A DNA stretch of 64,000 nt, from NCBI GenBank assembly GCA_018398805.1, contig JAGFBZ010002556.1, positions 620,001-684,000 of the forward strand, written 5' to 3'. Position numbers and translations under genes: made by a program. The DNA comes from Hirundichthys speculiger (Eukaryota; Chordata; Actinopteri; Beloniformes; Exocoetidae). Shown in pieces: positions 1 to 40,200 of the stretch. Every line of letters begins with the position of its first letter. Position 1 is the first letter of the stretch. The notes under the pieces are model-generated. The model searched no databases. It was given only the letters and a program-made list of their open reading frames with translations, and was not told where the DNA came from.

Positions 1-1065
1 TTTTAAAGGAGATTGTGTAAGGACTAAAACTAAGCTAAGAAAATCTTCTAGCATTACTTCTCGATGATAATGATATAGAGGCATGTTTTGTGGTAAAACC
101 ACAAGGCAGTTGGCATTATTTTCCACTTTTTATTTACCTAATAAGTTGAAAAACAATGGCAGTGAACTGTCATTCAAAGCGGTGACCCTCTTTGTGTGCG
201 AGACTCGGAGGAATGCTGTATCCCCATTATACTGGAGCGTGGGACTCTGTTGCCTGCAGGGAGGCTAGGATGACCCTCAAGAATGCCATTGTTGTGTTCT
301 CAATTCCCTTTTCTAAATGCAACAGGCTCTATCAGACTGATGGGCCTTTTTAGCTGAATGCGATATCCACGGGTACCGTGGGCAAGAGAGGGGAGAATTG
401 GTCCATAAAAAGGCCTAAATAAAAGGCCGTTCTCTCTGCTCCGTCTCCCCTGTCCTGCGCTGGAACGGCAGGAATGTGGCAGGCAGACCGACTGGCCCTC
501 AGAGCCCTCAGCCTCTAATGAATTTTAAAAGGTCTTTTTCATTCAAAGCAGGGTGCTGGCGAACAGTGTGTCGCCTGGCTAAGCACTCAGGGGGGGGAGG
601 AGAGTGGAGAGAAGTAGCACTGGGTAGCTGGAGGGAGAGGGAGAGAGAGAGGAGGAGGGTAGGTACTGGCAGAGTGAGCTGGCACCGAGGCCGGCTTGGG
701 TATTGGATGTCCCTCACAGGGAGAGATAATCGGACACTGGATGAGAAGTCCGTGTAGAAGCATTCTTGACCCTGACACGAGGATCTAAAGAGAAAAGGGG
801 GGGAATGTGAGACAAGAAAAGATATAGTGAAGAAGGTGAGGAGTAGAGAAATGGGTTAGACGCACTCGGTCAAACAAGACGCGTTGATTAGGCGAGACCC
901 GAGCCCAGCCGGGTGATCTTGATGTTTTATCTTAGTTTAATCGACTGTACACAATTGGAAATCATATCTTTGTCCTTGTTTTTGTCGCAAGAAGGTAACA
1001 GACCCAGTTTGACCCGATGTCTCACAAAGGTTTGCAAGTTCCCATGCTTTCATTGTATACCTCAG

Positions 1066-1730
1066 TAGAGCTGAGCGATTTTATCGATTCTGCGATATAT
1101 ATCAATATTTTATTTCCCCAGAGTATTGATTTTTCAGCCGCGGGTATCGATATTCTAAGCTCCTTTAAAAAACCCCCATGTCCCGCAGGGGTGCCATTAA
1201 CTCCGCCAGCTACTCTGCTGAGATGGGTGCAATTTTAACGTGGCTCAAACGTTGCTCCAATGGACTTGAATTATTGGCTGCCATGGTTTGTTTTTACTTA
1301 ACCTGGTGGCTAGAATGGCTAGTAGCTACCTCCATATGTTCAGTATCAAGCCAAAAAAGCTGCCAAAGAAGGCCACTTGCTGTACTTTAACTCTCCATTG
1401 TGCCCTTACCTTTTTAAAAGCTTGCAAGCAACAATTTGCACTATTAAATAAATGAAACTATTTTTCTCAACAAATCTTTTTATTCATTTTGTCCAGCATT
1501 TGCAAGCTGCCTGTCAGCCATATAATGTGTAATTGATGCTTTCAGTTCAATTAATTCAAACAAAGTCATTGGAACACTCACAAGATGTCACCAAAATCAC
1601 TTTGTCCCTTTTAAAATCTTTCAGAAAATGATGTAAATGTATCTTAGGATATATATCATCGTATATTCATCTTATCGTGAGCCGAATATCGGGTATCGTA
1701 TCGCAAGATTAGTGCATTGCTGCAGCCCTA
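1066..1730. mobile_element. non-autonomous hAT-type element with perfect 8-bp target duplication
   Basis: Flanked by identical TACCTCAG at 1058-1065 and 1731-1738. Ends are TAGAGCTG... and ...GCAGCCCTA, a short imperfect inverted pair. The interior is AT-rich with repeated ATCG/CGATA motifs (several ATATCGATA-like words) and no transposase frame. The 8-bp duplication and TAG(A/G)GCTG ends fit hAT. Confidence 0.8.
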
Positions 1731-4700
1731 TACCTCAGGACTAAGGGTTGCTTAGGTCAACTGGATGTTGTTAATAATACTAATAATAATACCTTTTTGG
1801 CTTTGCAATATGTGGACTTCTCTTGTATGCCGCTTTTTTATTGGGAATACACAACTCCGTCCCATCAGTGATGTAAAGAATTATCAGCCTGACTAAATGA
1901 CATGAACTATAAGCTTAATATGGATTCATGGCCATTTTTCAGCTGCTGATGTGCTAATTGTTTGTCCACTGTCCAGAAACTACCAAGAAACTCTTGAACA
2001 ATTTACCACAACCTTTGGCAACATTCAGGAACGAGTCGTTGTTTGACCAGACTGATGGAGGTGAAGGTGTCTAAAGAAGAACACCAGAGAATTAAATGTC
2101 TGTTGCATTCACTGGCAGCTTTATAGTTGGAGCACACCTGCTGATGTCCTCTGACGACTGCAGATACACCAGACAGATGAGGCGAAGAGTTGTGTTGTTG
2201 TTTTTGATATAATGTTACAGTGTAAAAGATATCTGATCTTAGTTTTGACATGCTATTCTTTAGGGACTTTCCTGTAGTACATTAAGATGAAGTCTTGTGG
2301 TGATAATAATGGTCAACTGATTAAACAAGAGTTTTGATGTTACTGTTTAAAAAAACATGGTGTCAGAAGACAAATAAAGACACTTTAAACCGCTGCTTAT
2401 AAAAAAGCAGAAACATGCAGTTGGAATCCACCGTAAACGGCATGAATGATGCAGAAAGGTGGAGGTGTTACGGCATTAGGAAGGTTTTTCTGGCTTCTAT
2501 TAGATCTTTTCTTTCCAAACAAGAATAGTTTAAACACTAAATTCTGCAGAGAACCTGTAGCTCAACAGGTGTGTGCATTTTTAGAAACGCTCTATACAGT
2601 CCCCCTCTTTCTTTTTCTTTCCTTTTTTTTTAATGAATAGCTCTAAAATAAATAAGATTTGCTCCTGGGATTTCCAAAGGAGTATCTTTTTTCAGACGAA
2701 ATGGAGCAACACATTTGGAGAATTTCCCGTGCGAGGCTGTTTCTACAGAGTCAGAACCCTCGTAGGATTGCGGGGATTTTGAACGAGCTTAAAGGAGCGT
2801 TGTCGAGTAAAAACAGCCTGAGGTCTATTATTAGATGGCAAGGCGGGACCGAAACGATGTGGATCGAGCTGGTTTTGAGTTGGAACAGAACGTGCGTTTG
2901 CAGCAAAATGGCGATTTAACGCTAACCCTGAGGGCAGTTGACCAACATCAGAATAAAAAGCTATTTTAGAAATTTAATTTTACTAAAGTGGTAGCGTGGG
3001 CGGGGTCCCGACAGACAAACCGATGTAACCAAGGATCGTCTCCATAACGCTTGGAGAAGAATTCATCACGATCTCTGCTTCCATTGAACTGAATCAGTAC
3101 ATCATCATTTGTGACGTAATGGGCAACCATCAGAACATTTAATGACATGTCAAAACCAAATTTAACAAATTCTATCTCTGCAGAATATCGCTAAATTGAA
3201 TTTCCGAGCACTTGGCCTAATAGCAGTGGAATTAACGCAGCTCAGCTGAGGTGTAACCGTTGGACCTGCGATGCCACAGATGTGAAGCTACTCTGCTGCT
3301 GCTGCCACGGACCAGCTGCTGTCCCTGAAATTATTCCAGAACATTAAAGATTTACACTGATGGTGAGATGATAAAGTGAGGAAGGGTGCTGTGCAGTTGA
3401 CAGATCGGTGAAGACCCCAAGGTTCATTTAGTACCAAATATGGACGGAACATCTGAAGCATGACAGTCGTCGAAAAAGTCGGACTTGTTGTTTTTGTTTT
3501 GGTGGAATGGTTGTAGCATGGTTTATTACATCATGCTAGACAAATCTGGATAAATATCCTGCATGGAAAGTTAAAGACCAATTGCTCTGGCCTGCATACT
3601 TTCCACAACGTTATTAGGACAAATTGTCTTGGACAGACTTCAAGAATACACAACTCCTCCCGATAATCGGTTTGGTTTTAAAAACAAACGCAGAACAAAT
3701 CCATATGCGGTTTCTCGCCGACCGACGGATTGCAGGACGTGGGAGTGCGTGCACAACACGAGGCCGCAGTTGCAACACAATATCCATGTGTTTGACTGGA
3801 CACATCGGTCACGTTTGACAGAAATATTTGAGGGTAATTTTATTGCTTTAACATCGTATCTGCGCTCCTTCCAGAGGCTGTTGAGGTCTGACTCGCTGGA
3901 ATAACGCCACTTGTTGTTTTTTTAGTTTGCCCAGTAGAGAGATGAACCTTGATAAAATGGGAATACGGTTGGAGGTATGATGTGGAGAGAGCAATTCATC
4001 ATCTGATGCGCTGTTTACCGACGACCTGGCTGTCCTGTCTTCTCATTGAGGTTATGTAAGACAACTAACCATGAGTCTAGTGACGTTACGATGTCTGCAT
4101 TTGAATTTATAAAGCGCATTATGACGATTGCTGCAGCTAAGGGGAAGATATTCCCATCATTCATGGCAAATCGAGTGCTGAAATTGGCAAATTTGGATTT
4201 TTTTTAAACATAAGGACAAAGGATTGACCAATCTATATGGAAGGTATAACCTCAAAGATAATTTTTATTTCACGTCTCAAATTCCCTCAGAGACTGTGAA
4301 GTGAAAGGATTTAGTTTTGTAGACAACTTTTAGGTTTTCCAGAAAACCCTCAAGTTTTCGACGGTTTTAAACAAAGCTTCAGGTCATACTGGATGAATTA
4401 AAACTGAGGAATAACTCAACAGAGTGTATAAATATGAGGATGAAAAAAAGATGTACCAAGTTTACTGATGGAACACAAACCTAAATTATTCAAGAGAAAA
4501 GACAGGCCCAACATGTACCACACACACACACACGTCAGACAAAGAAGATGGTGCGCTGCCATCTCTGTTTTAGCGGCTGGTGCGCTTTCCCATGGTGGTC
4601 CGCGGAGCCTAAACACTCTCTGGGACGCATCACCTCTAATGTTGTCAGAGGAAATGCCAGAGTGCTGAGGTAAAGGACTGCCTCATGCAGTCCGCCAGAT

Positions 4701-6085
4701 TCCTGGGAAGATGACCACTGTGATGCGAAGGCTGCGACGCCGCGAGATCAGGAGGAGGCACCGATGTGTGAGCCGCTGTGGGTGAAGATAAGACTTTTCA
4801 CAAACATCAGACGAACCGGCTCTTATCTTCTGCTGATGAAATGAGTGGACAGCAGTTCAGCTCTGCTCTGGAGACGCACAACGGGTGTCTTGAATGAATA
4901 AAATGTCAGAACGCTCACTTGACTGAAGTGGACGCAGTACAGTGTGATGAATCGCACAGGAAGCACTTTGCTAACGCTCCACTGCGATGACACACGACGT
5001 GACTTAAACAAGCATCAAAAAGATAAATTTGCTTTCTCTCATCTGGATTATTCTTCATAACCTGAACCCACCTCTTAATTCCCTAAGAACATATCTTCAA
5101 ACGTCACTAAACAAAAAGCAAAGCAAGGCTTGGCAGTTTGAAAAGAAGAAAAAAAATGAGGAGGATTAGCTGTTACTTACACTGAATATGCTGCACACCG
5201 TCGCTGCCTAAGCTTTTAAGAAACCACTAATGAATTTGTGAACCCGGTTTCTTGGAAGGACGTTATGTTCCTCCTGGTTAAATGGAGCAGGAAGATGAGC
5301 TTGCAGCGAAAACGAAGCATGGAGGGGGAAAGTTTGTCTTTTTTTTCTGGAAAGATGCCAACCTCAACTATTTAAAGTGAAGGTTCCAACGGTTTGAAAA
5401 CCGCTTTTTCAGAGGAGACATGTGATGAAGCTTGAGACTGTGTTTATTTGGGTGTTTTGAAGTCGCTACCAGCTCAAAACTATGACATAAACACAGCCCT
5501 GTCTGTTTGTTTGGGACTTTCAGGTCTAAAAATATCTCGTTCTGTGAGCCATTTAGATCACAGACCGATTTTAGAGTCAAGTTATTCAGCTTCTCCATAT
5601 TTATCTCCACATAAAGGTGCATCTGCTGAACGTCTGGGCAGGATAAGCTTTTAACACCAATATCAAAGCAAGCACATCCCGCGGACCATGGGGGGGTGGA
5701 GTCAAGTAGAGCGCCTGACGACCCCCCCCCCCCAAGCTACTATGAAGAGATCTGTGAAGACATTGTTGACCAAGGAGCTCTCGTACGGTTTTCTGTGGTA
5801 TTTGAACCAAAACATGATACATGATTTCGTTAAGACCTCAAAAAATTGTGTGTACCATTCAAAAAAAGAGGAAGACTGTTTGTTTTCTGGATCATCTTCT
5901 TCAAAGCCGACATAGCCATGAAGACGATGCACAGTTAGCCGGACCAGCCATCCTATGTCTATTCCTCTTTGACACAAAGAATTATCGTAGTACGGCTCCT
6001 CTTGAGTTGGCTTTGGCTTCCAGGGGACAGTACCAACAAGTGCAGAATCAAAGAAATTCTGCAGCCATCTTGGTTCTCTTTAAAC

Positions 6086-6638
6086 TAGGGTTTCTCAACG
6101 GAGGCGGTACCGCCCCCCAGGGGCGTTCTGAACCTTTAGGGGGGCGCTGGAAACATCAGGGCTAAGAGGGGGGCACTCAGGCACAAATGAGGGGCGCCAC
6201 GCCCTGAGAACTCTATTTTAAACTTCCATAGTTTCTCAAGGTTTTTTTTTTATAGTTCAAATCTACTAAGGTTTCAATAAAATGTTGTGCTCAGATTTCC
6301 TTTCCAAAAATAAAGCTGCTGTCTGAGACCAAAACGCCCATAAACACACACAGCAGCGGAGAAACCCCTTTCCAGCGCATTAATTCAACAACCAATGAAA
6401 ACATATACAATCAAGACTCGCGTTAAATCAGAAATATTTACAGTACAATCAAAAATGGCCTATAGCTGGCGCTCCTATCAGTATTCAGATACCGGGGATT
6501 TGCCACCTTATTAAAGCAGCGTGTTCCCCAGGTTCTGACAGTACACTGCGTCTTGCACCGGCACAACTTGGTGGGGGGCGTTAAGAGCATCATGGTGGCC
6601 CAGGGGGGCGTTTGTTCAAAAAAGGTTGAGAACCACTG
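6086..6638. mobile_element. hAT-type MITE
   Basis: Ends read TAGGGTTTCTCAAC at the left and GGTTGAGAACCACTG at the right, an imperfect inverted pair of the common CAGTGGTTCTCAACC type. Flanks TCTTTAAAC and TCTTAAAC look like a slightly decayed target duplication. G-rich stretches near both ends (GGGGGGCG) also mirror each other. No coding capacity. Confidence 0.7.
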
Positions 6639-8419
6639 TCTTAAACTCTCGTATGAGTCACGTTGGCCCCCTCCACCCGTTGGCGATCGGTTCGTTCTGC
6701 ACTGATGGGAATCGGTGTGAATGGGAGGGGGGGATAGATTCATTTCCCCGAGAGAGAATTCTCGCAAAGTGAATTGGTGTTGGCATCTTTTCATCAGTCA
6801 TTGCACAGTTTACTACGCGTGCATTTTTGCACTAATGGCTGCTTTTAGCAGGTATTAGGAAAGTACATGTGTGCTTTCATGCGTTCTGATCTTAGGCCAC
6901 CACTGTGTTATCTGAAAGCACATGGCGGCCTACCTGGATGACCTAATGGTTTTGGCTTTTTACGGATGAGGAGAAGCAGAAGCATTATGTTCACACAAAA
7001 TCACAGTTAGCAGGCTTAGGTCATAGTGAGATAGGGCTAGTGGAAACACTGATGCTCTCGCTAACATGACTGGGCTTGGAAACTGCTCCCGCAGGCACCC
7101 CAGAAAACAGGACAGTAAAATCTCACTGGGCGGTCAGACAGGAGAGCAGACCAGCCAGAGTTCAGCCGGGGGGGGAAAAAAAACAACAGAACGACCTGCT
7201 CTGGCCTCTGGTTTTGGTTTCAGCAGAGGGGGACGTGGAAGCAAAACGTGGAGTTCCCGTAAATTTTCCATCAAGGGATGCGTTTCATAATATTTTCTAA
7301 CGTTATCCGGGTGGCAAAAACCCCTTCCACTTCCTTCCTATAAATGTTCGAAAGATAGACGACCCGGAACGGGAGGACGGGAACAGGTATTTGCAGAGTT
7401 TGTGTTGGTCCTTCATCGTACTTATTTTCCCAACCGCTGCCTTGTAAAAGTTTTAACATACTTCCTACCAAAATGACATCATTTCATAGCCCATTGAAAT
7501 TATGTCATCCTAACCTTTTTGGAGAGAGAAGGTTTTGTTTCATTGCGTTCGATCTCAGGAACTTTGGACCAGATAGACGAAGGTTTGGAGTCTCTGCAGA
7601 GACACAAAGGCACAAATTTGCGTCGACATACCCTACTTGGCAGATTTGATGGAAAAACTTAAAGATGAGAATGAAAACTAAATAATGTAAGTGATCAGCT
7701 CTGAGCAAATGACTCTACAGTGGCTTTAAAAAAGTAGAAATGGACAAATTACAAACAAAAGGCCTCAAGTTGAAAGGATCATGATTTGAATTATGACCTG
7801 GATTATGCATGAAATACAGTGAAGTGGACTGATGATATGATTTGGAACTAAATGGACCATATTTAACTTTGAAAACTTAGAAAAACAGAATTGAATACTA
7901 GTGACGCAGGTAACTCCCGCTTTATTTGAAACTAAAGAACACAATCTGTACAAATGGACCGTGGTATGTTGCCTTCTTTTGACCGAGCAAGTCTAAAGTT
8001 GTTCAGCAGCCAGCCATCTTCTCATGTCTAGTAAAAATAACAGTCACTACTTGTCTTAATGTTGCAATAGCAGCGTTTCCCATCACTGTCGGAGGAGCCA
8101 TCCTCATGCATGACCATTAGGTTCATATCCACAACTAAATGAGATTTTTTTTTTGATTATTTAAAAACAATATGTTTAGCAACTGCAGAATTGGCACCAA
8201 ACCAGAATGAAATGATAAATAAGGACTAATTCAGAAGTGCAGTGAGTGCAATAAAATGAAATTATGGACCTCTGTTAAAGTGAGAGGTTGCAGTACAGGG
8301 AGGCGGTAGCTACGTTGCAGTCTTATGGTTTTATTCTGTAAGTATCCAGAGGGTCATGGAGGAAGACGGATGGGGTCATTTTAAGATGCATCCGGCTTTC
8401 TTCTGGAGTCTTCTAATGT

Positions 8420-9290
8420 GAATGAATGTCTCTGAGGGGTTAGTGTTGATCCGCTCTGCTGCATCCCACCACCCGCTGCAGGTCCTTCCTATCCTGATCC
8501 GTGCAGCTGGTGAACCACGCTGTGCAGCCACAGGTCAGGATGCTCTCTGGGGCTCACCGGTAGAAGTTAGTCAGCAGGTGTTGAGGCAGAAGAGGAAATG
8601 CAGCCTCTGCTGGGCCTTTCCCCCACCTGAAGAGATGTCTGTGTGTATGACAACTTGAAGCTCTCTACTCTCTTTATCTCCTCACCGTGTACGTGGAAAG
8701 CAGTGTGCTCAGCGTGCTTTGATCTCCTGAAGTCTATTACTAGTTCTCTGGTTGGTTGTTGGCACTTTTTTTTTTTTTAATGCCCAGGTTTCTGTTGCAA
8801 CACTTCTGTCGGGTGCTGACCGTCCTCCCTGTAAGTCGTTTCATCACTGATATGAGGACTGGGACGGGGTTGCTAGGATGGATGGTGGAAGAACTATGGA
8901 CAAGCAGAGCTTTAAAAGTCGAGAACACACCCCTGTGGTGCACCGTTGTTCAGGATTAGAGTGGTTGAAGTGTAGTCTCCCATCCGGACTCTCTGGAGTC
9001 TAAGATCTATGAGCACAGTGAACTGCCCTGGTTCTGGAGAGTTACAAGCGACGGTCCACCATCAGCATTCATACGTGGGTGCTGTTCTGGTCAATGTGAG
9101 TAAAAGCTGTGTTGTGAGCCATGATGGCTGCATCCTCCATCAACGCGCTTGATCTATAGACAAGCTTGTGTTTGTTGAGGTCAGCGAGGATGGCAGGTTT
9201 AATGAGGCAAACTGACTTCTCTCAAAGCATTTGGTGATAACGGGGGGTGAAGGCAACAGAGTGGTAGTCACTGAAGCATTTCATTGTGCT
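8420..9290 (-). mobile_element. decayed non-LTR retrotransposon (LINE) fragment
   Basis: The plus-strand text carries wording typical of the complement of teleost LINE reverse-transcriptase genes (for example GTGCAGCCACAGGTCAGGAT and GGTGCTGTTCTGGTC). It is interrupted by many stops and small gaps, so it is a relic. Clade not determined; recognised from general familiarity, not by alignment. Confidence 0.5.
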
Positions 9291-9843
9291 TTTATTTTTT
9301 TTCTTAATTGCAGACGTCTTAAGGCATGTTGAAACAGCAGGCTGTTGTAGTGAATTAAAAATATAGTAAATGCTGGGTCTGCACAGACCGTCATGATCCT
9401 GTCAGCGAGTCCATCAGGACTGTTTAACCCTGCTCAAGGTGCATCAAACCTGAGGTTTCTAATCAAATCTGCTTTGGTTTTATACAAAAATTGTATAAAA
9501 ATGTTTTCAAATGTGTGCACTGTGAAGTTCAGTACAGCTGTGGTGGGAAAAGTTGTACACAAAGTTTTGTATAGCAGCATTGTCTTTTTAATACCGTGGT
9601 GTAAATCAGTGAAAATCCACATCTTGTAGTGAAGATTACAGTCTTGTCGTCACATGTCTGACTAGAACTGGACGTGTTGTTGTACTGATGAGTCTCAATA
9701 AAAACAGACGTTTCAGAGTCCTAAAGACTTGAACATCCAGGATAATGTTGTGCAGTTTTATCATTACTGTACAATAACTGCATGAAGAACTTGCTGAAAC
9801 TTGATTAAATTTTTTCATGTGGAACATTTATTTCAGTTTATCA

Positions 9844-9878
9844 TGCGTGCGTACGTGTGTGTGTGCGCGTGTGTGTGA
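9844..9878. repeat. GT-rich microsatellite
   Basis: An imperfect alternating GT/GC tract just before ddah1 exon 2. Confidence 0.7.
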
Positions 9879-9887
9879 GGAGGGTGA

Positions 9888-36845
<26,958 letters not shown>

Positions 36846-37271
36846 GAATACTTGCCGGTGGTGTCTGAGTGCACGGTAACCAAGCGGAGCCTGTACTGCA
36901 GTCACCACGTATCCTGAGGTTGGGGGGTGGTGGGGGGGGCAGGGCTACTCTGGTACTTAGAGACCACCAACATGTTTAATCTTGTTAAGGAGCAAACGTT
37001 AATGAAAATGGAGTAATCGGGTGCAGTGAAAATTCCCTTAAATTCCATTGACATGTCATGATGTTTGTGAATAGATGAGCTGATAAACAGTAGTTTCAGG
37101 TTAACCACGTCTCTGTAGGAAATAGGAGCTCACATTAAAATTTGTTGCATTTTTCAATAAGTTGGAAATCCACGCTGTAAAAAAACACACAAACAAAAAA
37201 AAACATTTGCAGTATTTTCTTCTCTACAAATAGAATACTTTTGATTTTCATTGATTCCAGACCAGAAGAGG

Positions 37272-37277
37272 AATAAA
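37272..37277 (+). promoter_or_regulatory. candidate ddah1 polyadenylation signal
   Basis: An AATAAA hexamer about 427 nt after the ddah1 stop codon. Further AATAAA hexamers occur downstream (for example near 38145), so the used site is uncertain. Confidence 0.35.
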
Positions 37278-40200
37278 CCAAGTGCCATCCTTCAGCTCTC
37301 AAACCATTTAAAGCTTGTGGGTTGACCTTTTATTACTGTCCAATGTTAACAACACCCTGGAGAACCACACAAAGATCACTAGGATAATAGAACTAGTTAG
37401 ATATGTTTAATAGTTTGGGGTGTTTTATTGTTGCTTTTCTTTTAGTCATTGTAAAGTACACAGTTTTGCCAATATGGGACTGCAGATTTATAGATCGCTA
37501 AAACCCGAGACATCCACAGTAAGACAGAAGGCTTAGGTAGATGCTTCACGATGTTTTCACGCTCCATCGTAACTGTGACAACACTGTGTCTGTGCTTTTC
37601 TTCGTGAAATGAAAGTGAAACCACGTTTTCAAAAGCTGTATTTTGGACCAAAATGGAATTAAGTTGAGATTTACAACTGTGTGACAAAGAAAGTGCACCT
37701 TCCTTCAGTTTGAGGTTTCACTCAATTCTAAGGTTTATTTTCAAATCAACCTCAGATGAACACAAGACATACATTATTTTTTTGTAACAAAGACTAAACT
37801 GCAGAGGCAGAGACAAAAGAAACTTGACCGGCCATAACTTGAAGTAGTCAAACGTATGATGATGAGTCTCTAACACTGTTGTGGAGGAACTTTGCTGTAG
37901 TTCATTGGGGTTTGTGAGCATTAGACTGTTAATGGTTTTCTAACGGTTCTGTCACGTTGCAAACAGGCTGAGCTCTGGACTTTGACAGTGAAATGGCAGC
38001 AACTTCATTCATTTCTTTCTTTCTTCTGGGATGCCATCAATATATCTTTTTGGGCTCTGTGGGTTGTGTTGTCCCCGTGGAAGGGCATCGCTTCCCACAG
38101 ATGCCATCAGGTCCCATCATATTGCTGTCTGTGGAGTTTGAAGGCCAAATAAACACCTCAGATTATTTGTTGCTTTCTTTAAGCACTTCCTAAAAACAAA
38201 ATTAAAAATAGTTGAGAGAGCCCACTGTTGACCTGCTTGGGAAGGCAGCTCTTGTTAGAGAAAGATGTTGCCATGTTGAGGGTGTAATTGGTCTTCAAAA
38301 GAATCTTTGGCAGGTGCCAAGTACCAAAATAGGATTAATGTGAATGTCAGCATGTAGGTTTTCCCAGCAGAAACATTGCACTGTAACAAGATGAGTTCTG
38401 TTTCCTCACGTTGCCTGTCAGCGGTCATAATGTTCAGCTTGACTGGTGTGTTTAATGAGTCATAACTAGCCAACATACTAGAACATACTTTCTTATAGCT
38501 GATATATTGGCTTTTTTTTCCCTAATTGTACTGATTTTCCAGATTGGAAACACATCGTGAATGTTTTCTCCTTGTGAATAAGCTTTCTCACTGTAGATTG
38601 ATTGACCAAGGTGTTTGATAATGACCTTTACAACCCTTCACAAATTAGAGACGCAACAGTTGCTTTTTTGCTAATATCTGTCTTACGCTGCTCCAGACCA
38701 GTGGACCGCTAAAAGCTCTGGTTTTATTGAAGAAGTCAACAATGATCAGTTAGTCAAGTACTACAATTACTGTTTTAATTCATTTGAAATCAGTCAGGGT
38801 GGTACCTTTACTTTCTCACACTGCTTATCCATCTACAGATAGTTTTTCTTAATTAAAAAATGGTGCAATTTATTGTATTGTAGTTCATCTGAGGTTGTAT
38901 TTGTGTAAGTCAAAGATATGGCATCAGTCAGTTACCTTATAGAAATGTTTTCCCGAACTGAGAGAGCGAATACTTTCTTTTTCACAGGACTGAAAACCAT
39001 GGTTTCACCTGGTCTTTTTTGCCCCATTTTTGCGGTTAAACTATTGTTTCATTATAGCTGCTTCCTAATCAAAACTTGTCCAGAAGGCTATTTAGAGGTC
39101 TTGATTTCTCACTCTGGAAATCCAGTTTTTGAAATGTTTCTTATAACTGTTTCGTTAAGGAGTTTTACCAATTTAGACCTGAGGTACTGTTGATTTTCAT
39201 AACTTTCATAGCTGTTGCTTACAAATTATTGCTGTTTGTTGGATGGGACTGGAGGCATTTTTTTTTTTTCTTACCAATTCTTACAGCAGCATGGCAGCAA
39301 CCCTCCGGGCGTTCCTTCTGACGTGCCTTCGCCACACCAAAAACAACCTGTCACATTTCCTCCTGCTTGTTACTCAAATAAGCCACGTGCTTTGAAACTG
39401 TACGGTTTCACTGGCCTGCATTAGCTTGGTAGCCACAATGTCGCTGACTGACGCCCACGTTGAAGCGTTAGGAGTTGGCCGTTGGTCAACATTCGTGCTT
39501 GGGTTCTTGTGAAACGTCATCAGTCGCAGCTGTTCCAATTTTAAGTCTGCGTCTGGACGAGTTTGGTCGAAGCCTCTGGGTGTGTTTTGGTACACTGCTG
39601 TTAGACCGAACTGCATCCTCCAAAGTACATTCTCCTGAATCGCACTTGCCAAGTATGAACTTCCAAGTCCAGACTTGGCATACTTGGAACTGAGAAATAG
39701 AAGCTGAAAATTCCCCGACTTTTTGGCAACACTCAACATCGCCCCATTCAGGGCGAACAGACGGCTTTCAGCGTATGTGTGAGCGGTTGTTTAACAGGTG
39801 TCACCATCTAGAGAGGCGAACAGCAGGCTGTTTAGTGCAACAATAAGAGCTGTAAATAGTCGAGCTTGTAAAACGTCTTGTGAGCCTTGGTTTCATAAAT
39901 GCGTCGATGCCAGATTTTACAAACACATGCTGCTGAGATCATGAATGTTTGTTCTCAGCACTATAAGATAAGATGAGTTTTCACTTAACACCGAATAGCG
40001 CCTCTGCTTCTGTTAACATATTAGTGCCTCTGTGGAACTGTGAACATCGATTACTGCTGCTGTGAGACTGAAGGCCCTGCAGTTTCCCTGATCAAGCTAC
40101 TTCTGCCAAGGGGACACGTAGAAAGAACCGGTGCTAAAACTGGTTACAGATGGGTCAGTGTTAAACTGCTGACAAGATCCAGGACATTCTGTGCAGCTGT

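Noticed and set aside
2659..2919. 86-residue open frame near the left edge
   Set aside because: No recognisable domain and no splice context; cannot be supported as coding.
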